From positions 62,001-126,000 of the forward strand of contig JANQGX010000090.1 of NCBI GenBank assembly GCA_028282885.1: DNA of 64,000 bases, in the 5' to 3' direction. Source of the stretch: SAR324 cluster bacterium. GTDB taxonomy: Bacteria; SAR324; XYD2-FULL-50-16. Of the stretch, positions 55,685 through 63,713 are shown in pieces. The stretch's first letter is position 1, and every line of letters begins with the position of its first letter. Made by a program: the position numbers and the translations under genes. Under the pieces are notes generated by a model, which was given only the letters and a program-made list of their open reading frames with translations, was not told the origin of the DNA and ran no database searches.

Positions 55685-56470
55685 CTAAGGCATGGAACCT
55701 GTCCTTATCCCTGCTGTTCCTACGCGGTATCCCAATCTCCATGAGATTTCCTCCGCCGTATTTCTCAGTATGGAAAGCAGGTCATCGAAGTCGGATTTCA
55801 AAACCTGTTTATGGTTTCCCACTACACTGATTGCCGCTTCAACCTGTCCACTGCTATTGAAGACCGGAACCGCAATACTGGCACGTTCCAGATGAAGCTC
55901 CTGGTTGTTCACGGCATATCCCTGCAATCGTATTTTTTCCAGTTCCTCGATCAGTAGATCCCTTTGGGTGATTGTATTGGGTGTAAAACCTTTCAGCTCA
56001 ATTCCGTTCACATACTCATTAATCTCTTCCCGGGTAAGATTGGCCAATAAAACCCGCCCCAATGACGAACAATAAGCCAGAAGCCTCGGTCCCGCCCTTC
56101 TGGCAAGGAAATCAGCATGGCGTGGTTTGGCATCCATGGTGTTAAGAGCTGCATCACCATCCCATATTGCCACACGGCAGATAAGTCCGGTTTCATCAGA
56201 CATTTTCTGAACCGGTGCCCCGGCTATCTGGTTTATTTCCAACGTGTCGTTTACCACAATACCAAGAGCAAATATTTTGGGACCAAGACCATATTTTTTC
56301 GTTGATCTTTCCTGTGTAAGTAATCCCGTCTGTATCATGGATCTGACCAGACCGGATGCTGTGGTGACGGGCAATTCCAGGGCATTGGCAATTTCAGTGA
56401 TCCCCCAGCGAGGATTTTCCATTGAGAAGAGCGACAATATATCACTGACTCTTTGAACAGATTGAATCAT
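55685..56470 (-). CDS. IclR-family transcriptional regulator
   Basis: 261 residues from the ATG at 56470 (GAGAGG upstream); the frame runs on upstream through AT-rich promoter DNA and is not coding there. N-terminal winged helix (QSVQRVSDILSLFSMENPRWGITEIANALELPVTTASGLVRSM) and C-terminal IclR effector domain (GRVLLANLTREEINEYV, LHLERASIAVPVFNSSGQVEAAISV). The family senses aromatic or organic acids. It heads the minus-strand series with the sulfotransferase-like, tct, decarboxylase and oxidoreductase genes and probably controls them. Confidence 0.9.
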   Translation of the reverse strand: MIQSVQRVSDILSLFSMENPRWGITEIANALELPVTTASGLVRSMIQTGLLTQERSTKKYGLGPKIFALGIVVNDTLEINQIAGAPVQKMSDETGLICRVAIWDGDAALNTMDAKPRHADFLARRAGPRLLAYCSSLGRVLLANLTREEINEYVNGIELKGFTPNTITQRDLLIEELEKIRLQGYAVNNQELHLERASIAVPVFNSSGQVEAAISVVGNHKQVLKSDFDDLLSILRNTAEEISWRLGYRVGTAGIRTGSMP

Positions 56471-56868
56471 CAATAACCTCTCGATTACTATATTATAGTA
56501 TATTATATTGTAATAAGGTAATATATACTTGACAGACGAACATAGTCTTGTCAAGGCTGATTTTGTATAATTAAAAAAGCCTTTATTATATCTGAATGTT
56601 ACAGGAGGGTCCCCGGTTGAAAATCGTCGTAAACTGGATTAGGTAGGCTTAGTTGATAAATATATAAATGAGAACGGTTGCAGTGTTACGGAAGTACAAA
56701 ATTGTTGGAGAGCACTTAGTTTTTAAAAATCTTACCTTGATATCAAAATCAGGAATCTGCGCAAGAATCGCAGACCTAAACTTGTGCGTTTTAATTGAGT
56801 TGGCATTAATCTCTTATCGACTGTTAAGGCGGTAGGTGACGCACTAACGGTGGCTTGGTATCCGGCTT
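56471..56868. other. Intergenic region with AT-rich promoter DNA and an inverted repeat
   Basis: 398 bp between the IclR and ATPase genes. From 56483 to 56527 it is very AT-rich with two minus-strand TATAAT hexamers (56492-56497 and 56502-56507). CTTGACA (56528-56534) and TGTCAAG (56549-56555) form an inverted repeat continued by GAC/GTC, a candidate regulator site next to the IclR promoter. The remainder up to 56868 holds no supported gene. Confidence 0.5.
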
Positions 56869-58089
56869 TCAAGGAAGCCCTGCCAGCCACTGACAAGCTG
56901 GAGCCACCAGAATTTTTTGTGCCTTATTTGACACCAATTTATAAAATTCTGCTTCGCCGGTTAGTTGTACGGCAGGGATGTTCAATTGATTCTGGAATTT
57001 TTTCAGGGCAGCGGATGGTTCCCTGTCCGACAGTTTTGCCTCAATCAGGATGAGAGGCTCTTGTTCATTGACAATCAGAAAATCAACCTCCTGTTGCTCT
57101 TTGTTTTTAATGTAATGTAAAGCAAACTGACCGTGTCCCATATCGTTCCAGGAGGTTATCGCTCGAAAAAGCTCCATTGCAACCTGGTTTTCAAATCGGG
57201 CGCCGGGATCCTTAATTCTGGGCGTGTCCCATAAGTAGAGCTTTTTTTCTTTGTGGATCGCCCTGGCAATACTCTTGCTCCAGGGTGAGATTGAAAAGGT
57301 AAGAAAGAAAGACTCGAAGGTGCCGAGCCATTTTTGCACTGAATTAAACGAAACTTTCAGATTGCGTGATAAGGATGGGACTGACAGGCTGCTACCGACC
57401 TTGGACGGTAACAGATAATATAAGGTCTCAATGTCGACAATGGATTTCAGGTCTGTTAAATCCCGGATATCTTCATGTATTATCTGCTTGGTGTAGGTAT
57501 TAGCCCATCTCCGGTAAGTCGTTTTTTTCCCGGATAGAAACGGTTCCGGAAAACCGCTATACTCCTGCAGGTCATTCCACACGTCATGAAATTCCCGGGT
57601 GTTATCCATGCTGACGTGAAGCGGGTTATCCAGGAAGTCATCAATTGCCTGATTTGTTCCTGCCAGTTCAGATATTGTCAAAGGCCACAGGTGGAACAAG
57701 AAATACCTGCCGGCGAGTGAATCAGCACCTTTCTGATAAGTGTCCAGGCGACCACTACCGGAAATCAGGAACTGGTATTCCTTATGGAAGTCATCGAAGA
57801 TTCCCTTCAGGTAGTTCTTCCAATCCCTGAACTTGTGGATTTCATCAAAGACGATAAGTGGTGTAGAGCCATCTTTTCGCCTCAGTTCGGTAAAAAACAG
57901 GGGAGATTCGAGAAAACGAACCCTGTCTTCCGCAATATCCCAATTAGCGTAGAAGTGATTGGGATAACCACGGGAGATGAGTTTGGCCAGGGTCGTTTTT
58001 CCTGCCTGCCTTGGACCGGTTAGAAAAATCATTCCTTTTTCGGACGATAGCTCTTCCCAGATATTCTGATATAATTGCCTCTTTTTCAT
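56869..58089 (-). CDS. AAA ATPase with DUF4143-type C-terminal domain
   Basis: 406 residues. N-terminal P-loop domain: Walker A TGPRQAGKTTL (26-36), Walker B PLIVFDEIHK, sensor FLISGSGRLD; C-terminal DUF4143 part with a restriction-nuclease-like fold (ENQVAMELFRA, EVDFLIVNEQEPLILIEAKL with the D...ExK pattern). These stand-alone ATPases are abundant in anaerobes, spread by transfer and have no firm function. A relic of a paralogue lies at 38416-38600. Its start lacks a ribosome site and is preceded by nested inverted repeats. Confidence 0.85.
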   Translation of the reverse strand: MKKRQLYQNIWEELSSEKGMIFLTGPRQAGKTTLAKLISRGYPNHFYANWDIAEDRVRFLESPLFFTELRRKDGSTPLIVFDEIHKFRDWKNYLKGIFDDFHKEYQFLISGSGRLDTYQKGADSLAGRYFLFHLWPLTISELAGTNQAIDDFLDNPLHVSMDNTREFHDVWNDLQEYSGFPEPFLSGKKTTYRRWANTYTKQIIHEDIRDLTDLKSIVDIETLYYLLPSKVGSSLSVPSLSRNLKVSFNSVQKWLGTFESFFLTFSISPWSKSIARAIHKEKKLYLWDTPRIKDPGARFENQVAMELFRAITSWNDMGHGQFALHYIKNKEQQEVDFLIVNEQEPLILIEAKLSDREPSAALKKFQNQLNIPAVQLTGEAEFYKLVSNKAQKILVAPACQWLAGLP

Positions 58090-58090
58090 A

Positions 58091-58158
58091 TTGACAATTT
58101 TTCATCTAAATTAAATATTGTCAAGACTATTTTTCATTTTTCTGAAAAATAGTCTTGA
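58091..58158. repeat. Nested inverted repeats upstream of the AAA ATPase gene
   Basis: TCAAGACTATTTTTCA (58121-58136) has a perfect inverted copy at 58143-58158 with a 6-nt loop. Overlapping it, TTGACAAT (58091-58098) and ATTGTCAA (58117-58124) form a second dyad beside the start codon. On the minus strand the region also contains TTGACA as a possible -35. A self-regulatory site, or an end of a mobile segment, are both possible. Confidence 0.65.
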
Positions 58159-58352
58159 TTTGAAATCAGCTTTCAAAGCCCGATTCATCCGAAGATTCCC
58201 TTACCGGGACACCAAAAATCCACTGTTTAACACCAACTGCCAGCCAAAAGCAATTTAGTCTTTATTATTTACCCAGCTTACAAATCAAAACATTCTTCTC
58301 ATTTGGTTTTTAGCCAGATCAGGAAACCATTATATCTTTCGAAGGGGAACCA

Positions 58353-58778
58353 ATGAAAAAGATTATATTGTCCGGTTTAATACTGATGTTCACACCTCTT
58401 TTGCTTTGTGCGGCCAGTGTAACGTTTACGATTGAAAACCTGAAAAGTGATCAGGGATTAGTACTTATCGGTATTTATGACAGTGCCGAGGCTTTTCCCA
58501 AAAAGGGGAAACATGTGACGGGATGTGTGAGCCGTGGCAAAATATCCGGAAAATCGGTGAGTATTACCTGTGACGTTGAACCCGGGATCTATGCTGCGGC
58601 AGCTTTTCATGATGAAAACGGGAATGACGACCTTGATACCAGTTTGGTCGGAATCCCCAAAGAGAGATATGGTTTTTCCAATAATGCAAAAGGGTTCCTG
58701 GGTCCGCCGGGCTTCGAAAAAGCAGCATTCAAGGTCGGCCGGGATGACATCAAAATGAATATCCGACTCATTGAATAA
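58353..58778 (+). CDS. Secreted DUF2141 protein
   Basis: 141 residues with a signal peptide (about 1-20, ILSGLILMFTPLLLCAAS). The mature part is a small beta-sandwich typical of DUF2141: LIGIYDSAEAFPKKG, CDVEPGIYAAAAFHDENGNDDLDTSLVGIPKERYGFSNNAKG, and GPPGFEKAAFKV. AAGGGGAA precedes the ATG. The function of the family is unknown; periplasmic or cell-surface location is inferred. cobS follows on the same strand. Confidence 0.85.
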   Translation: MKKIILSGLILMFTPLLLCAASVTFTIENLKSDQGLVLIGIYDSAEAFPKKGKHVTGCVSRGKISGKSVSITCDVEPGIYAAAAFHDENGNDDLDTSLVGIPKERYGFSNNAKGFLGPPGFEKAAFKVGRDDIKMNIRLIE

Positions 58779-58941
58779 GAACTGGAATGGAAGGATTCAT
58801 TCTCGGATTTCGGGTGGATTCATATATGCAGCTCATTGCGTACCAGGCATTGTGTTTTATCTTATGCGAATGACAAAGAGGAGGGATCAGGCTAAGATAG
58901 CTTTTTCCGGTATCATTCATGTACACTTTGTCATAGTCACT

Positions 58942-59697
58942 ATGCTAGACAGCCTGGTCACCGCCTTTCGAACCCTTTCCAATCTTCCTGTGCCCGGTCG
59001 GGGCACCGAGAGCTATTCATCCACTCTTTACGGTTTTGTTATTGTTGGCCTGACATTGGGATCAATCCTGTTTGCCGAAGCCTGGGGGCTACACCTGTTG
59101 TTTTCAGGTCATTGGCCGGAGGCGGCAGCATTTCTGGTGATGTTGACCGGTATCTGGCTGACCAGGGGACTTCACCTGGATGGGCTGGCCGACTTTGGCG
59201 ATGGGTTCTGGGGGGGCTACGACCGGGAACGAACCTTGGCTATCATGAAAGATACGAGGCTCGGTGCTTTCGGGGTGATTTCCCTGGTAATGCTCCTATT
59301 GGGTAAGTGGATTGTTCTGGTTCGCCTTTTTGAGGTGAATGGCTTGATCTGGATAATCTCTGCCTTTGTTATCTCCAGGGCGATGATGGTGGAATTGATC
59401 GTCTCACTTCCTTATGCACGTGAGGAAGGCACCGCAGGTCCTTTCATCGCAGGCGCAAATCTGAAGCATAGGATTTCCGCACTACTCGTTGCGGCTATTC
59501 TTCTCTATCTGCTGAACGGGATTCCCGGTTTAATTCTCATGGTCATCATCTGGGGGCTGACTCGTCTTTTCGGTCTCTGGTGTTTGAGACGCGTCGGTGG
59601 GATTACCGGCGATCTGTTGGGTACCTGCTGTGAGCTTTCCGAGACCTTGGCACTTTGTAGTGCGGTTGCATATCTCTCAATTTCCCTTCCGGTTTGA
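58942..59697 (+). CDS. cobS: Adenosylcobinamide-GDP ribazoletransferase (cobalamin synthase)
   Basis: 251 residues from the ATG at 58942, where similarity starts (MLDSLVTAFRTLSNLPVPG); the frame is open upstream but that part is unlike the family. Integral membrane enzyme joining adenosylcobinamide-GDP and alpha-ribazole(-phosphate), the last step of cobalamin assembly. The diagnostic LTRGLHLDGLADFGDGFWGG and DTRLGAFGVI are present, with about six helices. No clear ribosome site and no cobalamin riboswitch were seen ahead of it. cobU and cobO follow 2 kb downstream. Confidence 0.9.
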   Translation: MLDSLVTAFRTLSNLPVPGRGTESYSSTLYGFVIVGLTLGSILFAEAWGLHLLFSGHWPEAAAFLVMLTGIWLTRGLHLDGLADFGDGFWGGYDRERTLAIMKDTRLGAFGVISLVMLLLGKWIVLVRLFEVNGLIWIISAFVISRAMMVELIVSLPYAREEGTAGPFIAGANLKHRISALLVAAILLYLLNGIPGLILMVIIWGLTRLFGLWCLRRVGGITGDLLGTCCELSETLALCSAVAYLSISLPV

Positions 59698-60084
59698 TAC
59701 GGTTTTGATTAGCTAGTCCGATATCCGGGTTTATCCCACCAAATGAGTCCCCATCTGCAAAAGAATCAACTGGTTCGTTTTAAGAGTGACAGTCGATTGA
59801 CCAAGGCTTAATAATTCCAGTTCGAATGTTTCACGCTTATACCATTAATATGGCTCATAAGCAGATTTTCTGCATCTCTGAAATGATCCTCACGTTTTGT
59901 GGTTTGAGATTTTTGATCCTATCGATTTAAGGAGGTAATCCAAAACAGGGTTGATTTATGGACAGTGAGGTTCCTTATTCCGATTCGTTTTCAACAACCT
60001 GAGATCGGCAATCTTCGAGCCCAATTTTGTTGCCATGAAACGCCTGTGTTTCATGGCATTGTTAAAACAAAAGGTACTATATAT
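59698..60084. other. Intergenic region between cobS and the kelch gene
   Basis: 387 bp between convergent genes. Apart from the SD/short-ORF/hairpin combination described separately, no gene or repeat was recognised. The hairpin at 60031-60058 may serve as a terminator for the kelch gene, but there is no T-tract on either strand. Confidence 0.4.
59929..60058 (+). other. Strong Shine-Dalgarno with short ORF and hairpin
   Basis: AAGGAGGTAATCC at 59929-59941 nearly matches the full anti-SD complement. The ATG at 59958 opens a 14-codon frame (MDSEVPYSDSFSTT) ending at 60002. It is followed by a perfect hairpin, TGCCATGAAAC (60031-60041) and GTTTCATGGCA (60048-60058), loop 6 nt. The spacing from SD to ATG is long (16 bp). 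No gene follows on this strand for 1.6 kb, and the hairpin lies just past the end of the kelch gene on the other strand. Confidence 0.3.
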
Positions 60085-61185
60085 CTATTCACTGTCTGTA
60101 TAGATCCAGGTGTCGTTCAGAGTGGTAACCGAATCAGGATATTCACCACCCCTGCCCCCGAATAACAGGATTTGGCTGTTTCCGATATCAACTGCTTCTC
60201 CGTACCAGAATTCACGAGATTCCATATCAGTCGAACAGCCCAGATCTGTAAAAGCTTTTGAGGTGGGATTGAATGCCTGACCGCACTCACCGTTCACCAG
60301 GATATATCGTGTGTCGGACATTTGGACAATAGGACCAACAACATCATCAGGGATATCACCGGAAAGACTGGATTGAGTCCAATCCCCGGTGTTCAGATCA
60401 AATTCCCAACAGTCTTGCAGCATTGTCTCTTCTGAATCCACCCCGCCCATAACAATAAGCGTATCGTTGCCGGCATAGAAAACAACTGACCAGAATCTTT
60501 CTTCGGGAACACTGGTGCTGGATGTCGTAATTTCAGTCCAGGTTTGTGTTGATGTGTCATAAACCCAGACATCGTTGTAAACTGAGCCGAAGTAAGTATC
60601 GTTGATTGAGTATCCTCCCCTTCCGCCGAACAAGGCAACTTTGCCGTTTCCCACATACGCCATCCCGGGTTCCGAACGAATGGCAGGGCCACTAGTGTAG
60701 TTACTGATGGTTTGAGACCACTCTTGGGTTGTAAGGTCATATTCCCAGGTATCGGAAAGATGATTGGCCCATGTATTGGTAGCCGGTTGGTAGACTTCTC
60801 CCCAACCTCCGAAAAGTACTATTTTATCCTCAGTTGCCGCCATGTTATGCCACAGCCTGGCACTGGGATGAGACGATGGCGAGATTTGCGACCAGGAGTT
60901 GGATTGGACATCAAATTCCCAGGTATCACTTGTTGGAACCCAATTACCTTCAGGATCATCGGCCGGAATTCCGATATCACCACCAAATAATAGAATCTTG
61001 CCGTCCAAGTGTACCATCGAATGCCGGTATCTCGCAGTGGGTGATGTACTGGTCTCGACCTGAGACCATCCTTCCCAGGCTCCGGTCGATGATGAATCAT
61101 CGTCGTCTCCGCTGCTGCTGCATCCGATGGTAAGTATCAGAACGGTTAAGCAAATTGCACAGGTGCGTATACATTTTAATTTCAT
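60085..61185 (-). CDS. Kelch-repeat lipoprotein
   Basis: 366 residues from the ATG at 61185 (AAGGAT upstream). Lipoprotein signal ICLTVLILTIGC with the lipobox Cys near residue 22, then an Asp/Ser-rich linker. About six kelch blades follow: RYRHSMVHLDGKILLFGG, RLWHNMAATEDKIVLFGG, GMAYVGNGKVALFGGRGG, FWSVVFYAGNDTLIVMGG, and IGNSQILLFGGRGG. A surface or periplasmic binding propeller is likely; partner unknown. It interrupts the cobalamin genes on the other strand. Confidence 0.85.
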   Translation of the reverse strand: MKLKCIRTCAICLTVLILTIGCSSSGDDDDSSSTGAWEGWSQVETSTSPTARYRHSMVHLDGKILLFGGDIGIPADDPEGNWVPTSDTWEFDVQSNSWSQISPSSHPSARLWHNMAATEDKIVLFGGWGEVYQPATNTWANHLSDTWEYDLTTQEWSQTISNYTSGPAIRSEPGMAYVGNGKVALFGGRGGYSINDTYFGSVYNDVWVYDTSTQTWTEITTSSTSVPEERFWSVVFYAGNDTLIVMGGVDSEETMLQDCWEFDLNTGDWTQSSLSGDIPDDVVGPIVQMSDTRYILVNGECGQAFNPTSKAFTDLGCSTDMESREFWYGEAVDIGNSQILLFGGRGGEYPDSVTTLNDTWIYTDSE

Positions 61186-61707
61186 TTTTATATCCTTGAG
61201 ATGAGGTTTAATTCGTTTCAAATTCAAGACTTTGTGTTATTAGTGGTTTCACTGGAAAGTATTACCAAATTTAAAAAACAGGGAGAGTCCAATAAGAATT
61301 TAATTCTCCTCAGCGGTGTCGCCGGGAGGTTCATATTTGTCATCGTCATGGCCGATCACAATGTTTATAACTGTGTTTCTATATCCCAATATTGAGGTAA
61401 GTGTCAATAGATCACTGATATGAAAGTTCATTTCTAACAACGGCGGTGCACCTACCTTCCATGCCGTTTAGGAATGCTCGGCATCTTCACCGTGATATTC
61501 AACCTTGTTACTGACAAAAACTGATCAATATTATGAATTGGTCTGGACGGATTTTGTGAATTCAGCAAAGCTTTGAAAGTGATGATCAAATGGTAAGTTT
61601 TTTTAGGGTCTCAGTTTGGGTGAGTTGCATAGTCGGATCTCGCTTTTCGGGTCAACCTGCCGACTAAAGGTGACAACCAAGGACTAAATTGGAAATTCTA
61701 TTGAATT
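61186..61707. other. Intergenic region before cobU
   Basis: 522 bp between the divergent kelch and cobU genes. It contains the possible 43-codon gene on the minus strand and, close to cobU, a stem TAGTCGG (61630-61636) / CCGACTA (61660-61666) about 40 bp before the start codon. The conserved B12-box of cobalamin riboswitches was looked for and not seen. Confidence 0.45.
61300..61431 (-). CDS. Possible small membrane protein (43 residues)
   Basis: A 43-codon frame starting MNFHISDLLTLTSILGYRN, with a hydrophobic N-terminal half and a charged Pro/Asp-rich tail HDDDKYEPPGDTAEEN. The contrast of a short helix and acidic tail looks protein-like, but the ribosome site is weak and no family is recognised. 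It lies 114 bp upstream of the kelch gene on the same strand and could share its transcript. Confidence 0.35.
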   Translation of the reverse strand: MNFHISDLLTLTSILGYRNTVINIVIGHDDDKYEPPGDTAEEN

Positions 61708-62253
61708 ATGGCCGGACAAACTACAGTTCTGATCACCGGCGGCAGCCGAAGCGGTAAAAGCTCCTATGCTTTAAAACTGGCTCATCCATATCAAAAAAAA
61801 GGATTTATCGCCACCGCAGAAGCCCTGGATGATGAGATGAAGGAGCGTATCATCAACCATCAACGGGAGAGGGCGGAAAGTTTTGTCACCATTGAAGAAC
61901 CCCTGCAAATTGCCGAAGTGATCGGAAAAAGGGGCGATGAGTTTGACCTGCTTATCCTGGATTGCCTGACTGTCTGGTTGGGCAATCTTCACTTTCATCT
62001 CAAGTCACCTCAAAAGTATCATCCGCTGATTCAGGAGTTTCTCGAAGTCCTGAAAAATCCTCCCTGTGATCTGATCCTGGTTTCCAACGAGATCGGAATG
62101 GGAATCATTCCCGAAAACAAGCTCTCCCGAAAGTTCCGGGATGATGCGGGGAAACTTAACCAGCAGGTGGCAGAACTGGCCGGTCGTGTTATCCTGATGG
62201 TCAGTGGAATACCGGTTGTGATCAAAGGAAATTCGCAGGAGGCATCACCATGA
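61708..62253 (+). CDS. cobU: Adenosylcobinamide kinase / cobinamide-phosphate guanylyltransferase
   Basis: 181 residues, normal length. Bifunctional enzyme phosphorylating adenosylcobinamide and then attaching GMP. P-loop GGSRSGKSSYA near the start, LLILDCLTVWLGNL, and the guanylyl-site region NEIGMGIIPENKLSRKFRDDAGKLNQ. Overlaps cobO by 4 bp (ATGA). Functions just before CobS in the assembly of the nucleotide loop. Confidence 0.92.
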   Translation: MAGQTTVLITGGSRSGKSSYALKLAHPYQKKGFIATAEALDDEMKERIINHQRERAESFVTIEEPLQIAEVIGKRGDEFDLLILDCLTVWLGNLHFHLKSPQKYHPLIQEFLEVLKNPPCDLILVSNEIGMGIIPENKLSRKFRDDAGKLNQQVAELAGRVILMVSGIPVVIKGNSQEASP

Positions 62254-62765
62254 AAGGATATGTTCATGTCTATACAGGCAACGGCAAGGGAAAAACGACA
62301 GCCGCACTTGGTCTGGCCCTGAGAGCAGTTGGAGCCGGGTTTAAAATTTTTATCGGTCAATTCGTTAAAGGAAGGGATTATAGCGAACTGAAATCACTCG
62401 GGCGGTTGTCAGACCAGGTTATTGTGAAACAGTATGGGAGAGGGGTCTTTATCAGGGGAAATCCGGAACCGGAAGATGTGGAAAAAGCCAGGATCGGGTT
62501 GGAAGAAGCCCGACAGGCGACAATCAGCGGAGAATACCAGCTTGTTATCCTCGACGAGGCCAATATCGCCACCTATTACAATCTTTTCAGTGTGGATGAA
62601 CTTCTGGATTTGATTCAAAACCGACACGAAGGCACGGAACTGGTTATAACCGGAAGGAATGCAGATTCTCGCCTCCTGGAGATAGCGGATCTGGTAACGG
62701 AAATGAAAGAGGTGAAACACTATTTCGCAGATGGCGTGAATGCCCGCAAAGGAATTGAGAAATAG
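62250..62765 (+). CDS. cobO: Corrinoid adenosyltransferase
   Basis: 171 residues, CobA/CobO/BtuR type. P-loop YTGNGKGKTTAALGLALRA, FVKGRDYSEL, Walker B VILDEANIATYY and TGRNADSRLLEIADLVTEM. Transfers the adenosyl group of ATP to cobalt of corrinoids. GGAGG precedes the ATG, which overlaps the end of cobU. With cobS and cobU this forms the late salvage and assembly part of the pathway; the early corrin genes are not in the window. Confidence 0.92.
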   Translation: MKGYVHVYTGNGKGKTTAALGLALRAVGAGFKIFIGQFVKGRDYSELKSLGRLSDQVIVKQYGRGVFIRGNPEPEDVEKARIGLEEARQATISGEYQLVILDEANIATYYNLFSVDELLDLIQNRHEGTELVITGRNADSRLLEIADLVTEMKEVKHYFADGVNARKGIEK

Positions 62766-62887
62766 TGACCCATGCCCGGTTGTTTGTGTTTTCATCACCT
62801 TGCCAACTCTGAATCGGCACAAACGATAAGCCGTAATCATGTGACAATCTTTTACGAGTGGACCGTGATTTCAGCAAGACAGTATTG

Positions 62888-63220
62888 TTATTCCGGCCAG
62901 TCAGAACCGTCGTAGTAACGTGTTCCCCGATGTCCTTCCTTTGGAATCGGTTCTTTCAGTCTTTCTCCCGGGGCTTCAACCATGATCAGGGTTCTTGCTT
63001 TTCCCGATTTGGGATTACTGGCTCCACCAATCAGCTCCTTAATTTTCATCCGACCGTAAAGCAGGTTGCCGAAAATGGTGTAAACATAGTCTCCCACTCT
63101 CAGTTTGGATGGTTTTCCAGCCATATGAAACTCATACTCGCTGACAGAGCCGTCATAAAACGAGTTCACGGTCTCTATTCCGGCTTTTGCCGGAACTGTC
63201 TTGGTGATACCTTTTGCCAT
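62888..63220 (-). CDS. Conserved-looking small hypothetical protein
   Basis: 110 residues with an excellent ribosome site (AAGGAG, 8 bp before the ATG at 63220), so probably well translated. No signal peptide or helix. A central beta-rich stretch KLRVGDYVYTIFGNLLYGRMKIKEL suggests an SH3-like barrel. The tail is Arg/Gly/Tyr-rich (GHRGTRYYDGSDWPE). No family recognised. It converges on cobO. Confidence 0.6.
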   Translation of the reverse strand: MAKGITKTVPAKAGIETVNSFYDGSVSEYEFHMAGKPSKLRVGDYVYTIFGNLLYGRMKIKELIGGASNPKSGKARTLIMVEAPGERLKEPIPKEGHRGTRYYDGSDWPE

Positions 63221-63713
63221 TGATCATCTCCTTCTTTAAAATTCAAGCTCTTTTTGTTTTCCGGATTGGTGCGGATAGTAAAGTTCTCAAGCTATCAAAC
63301 CGGTGGAACTGATAATTAGTTACAGTGCTGAACTCATTTGTATAGTATAATCCGTAATCACTGACAGTGGCAATGCAGATGAGATCTTTTCCGGTTTTTG
63401 GTTTCAGATGATCGATATAACAAAGGCAGAAATGCGTTGTTCAAGTTCTCGTTATCAAGGGGAACTGCATGGAGATGACGGACGCCGCTGGGAAGGTTGC
63501 GCATTGACCATCATCAGATTCGGATATCGAATTTCTGAATTGATACGGGAGGTGCTTAGGACTGGTAACAATTGGCAAATGCATATACCCTGGATATAGC
63601 AGGACATATGGGGTTAGCTGATCTGAGGGATGCTAGCTGGAGATATGACCGGGCATTTGAATGGATAGTGCTGATGATTTTTGATTATCTACAAGTTAAA
63701 CCAATTTGTGACC
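63221..63713. other. Gene-free stretch before the polymerase gene
   Basis: 493 bp. A 63-codon frame at 63408-63599 has no ribosome site and no family likeness. A TATAAT at 63346-63351 lacks a well-placed -35. Nothing else recognised. Confidence 0.4.

Noticed and set aside
59929..59941. Fragment of a 16S rRNA 3' end
   Set aside because: Only 13 bases resemble the anti-SD complement, on the strand expected for a ribosome site; no rRNA sequence surrounds them.
61186..61707. Cobalamin riboswitch upstream of cobU (also checked at 58779-58941 before cobS)
   Set aside because: No B12-box or the accompanying conserved stems were seen; only a simple 7-bp stem near cobU.
63408..63599. 63-codon open frame before the polymerase gene
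   Set aside because: No ribosome site or family likeness.
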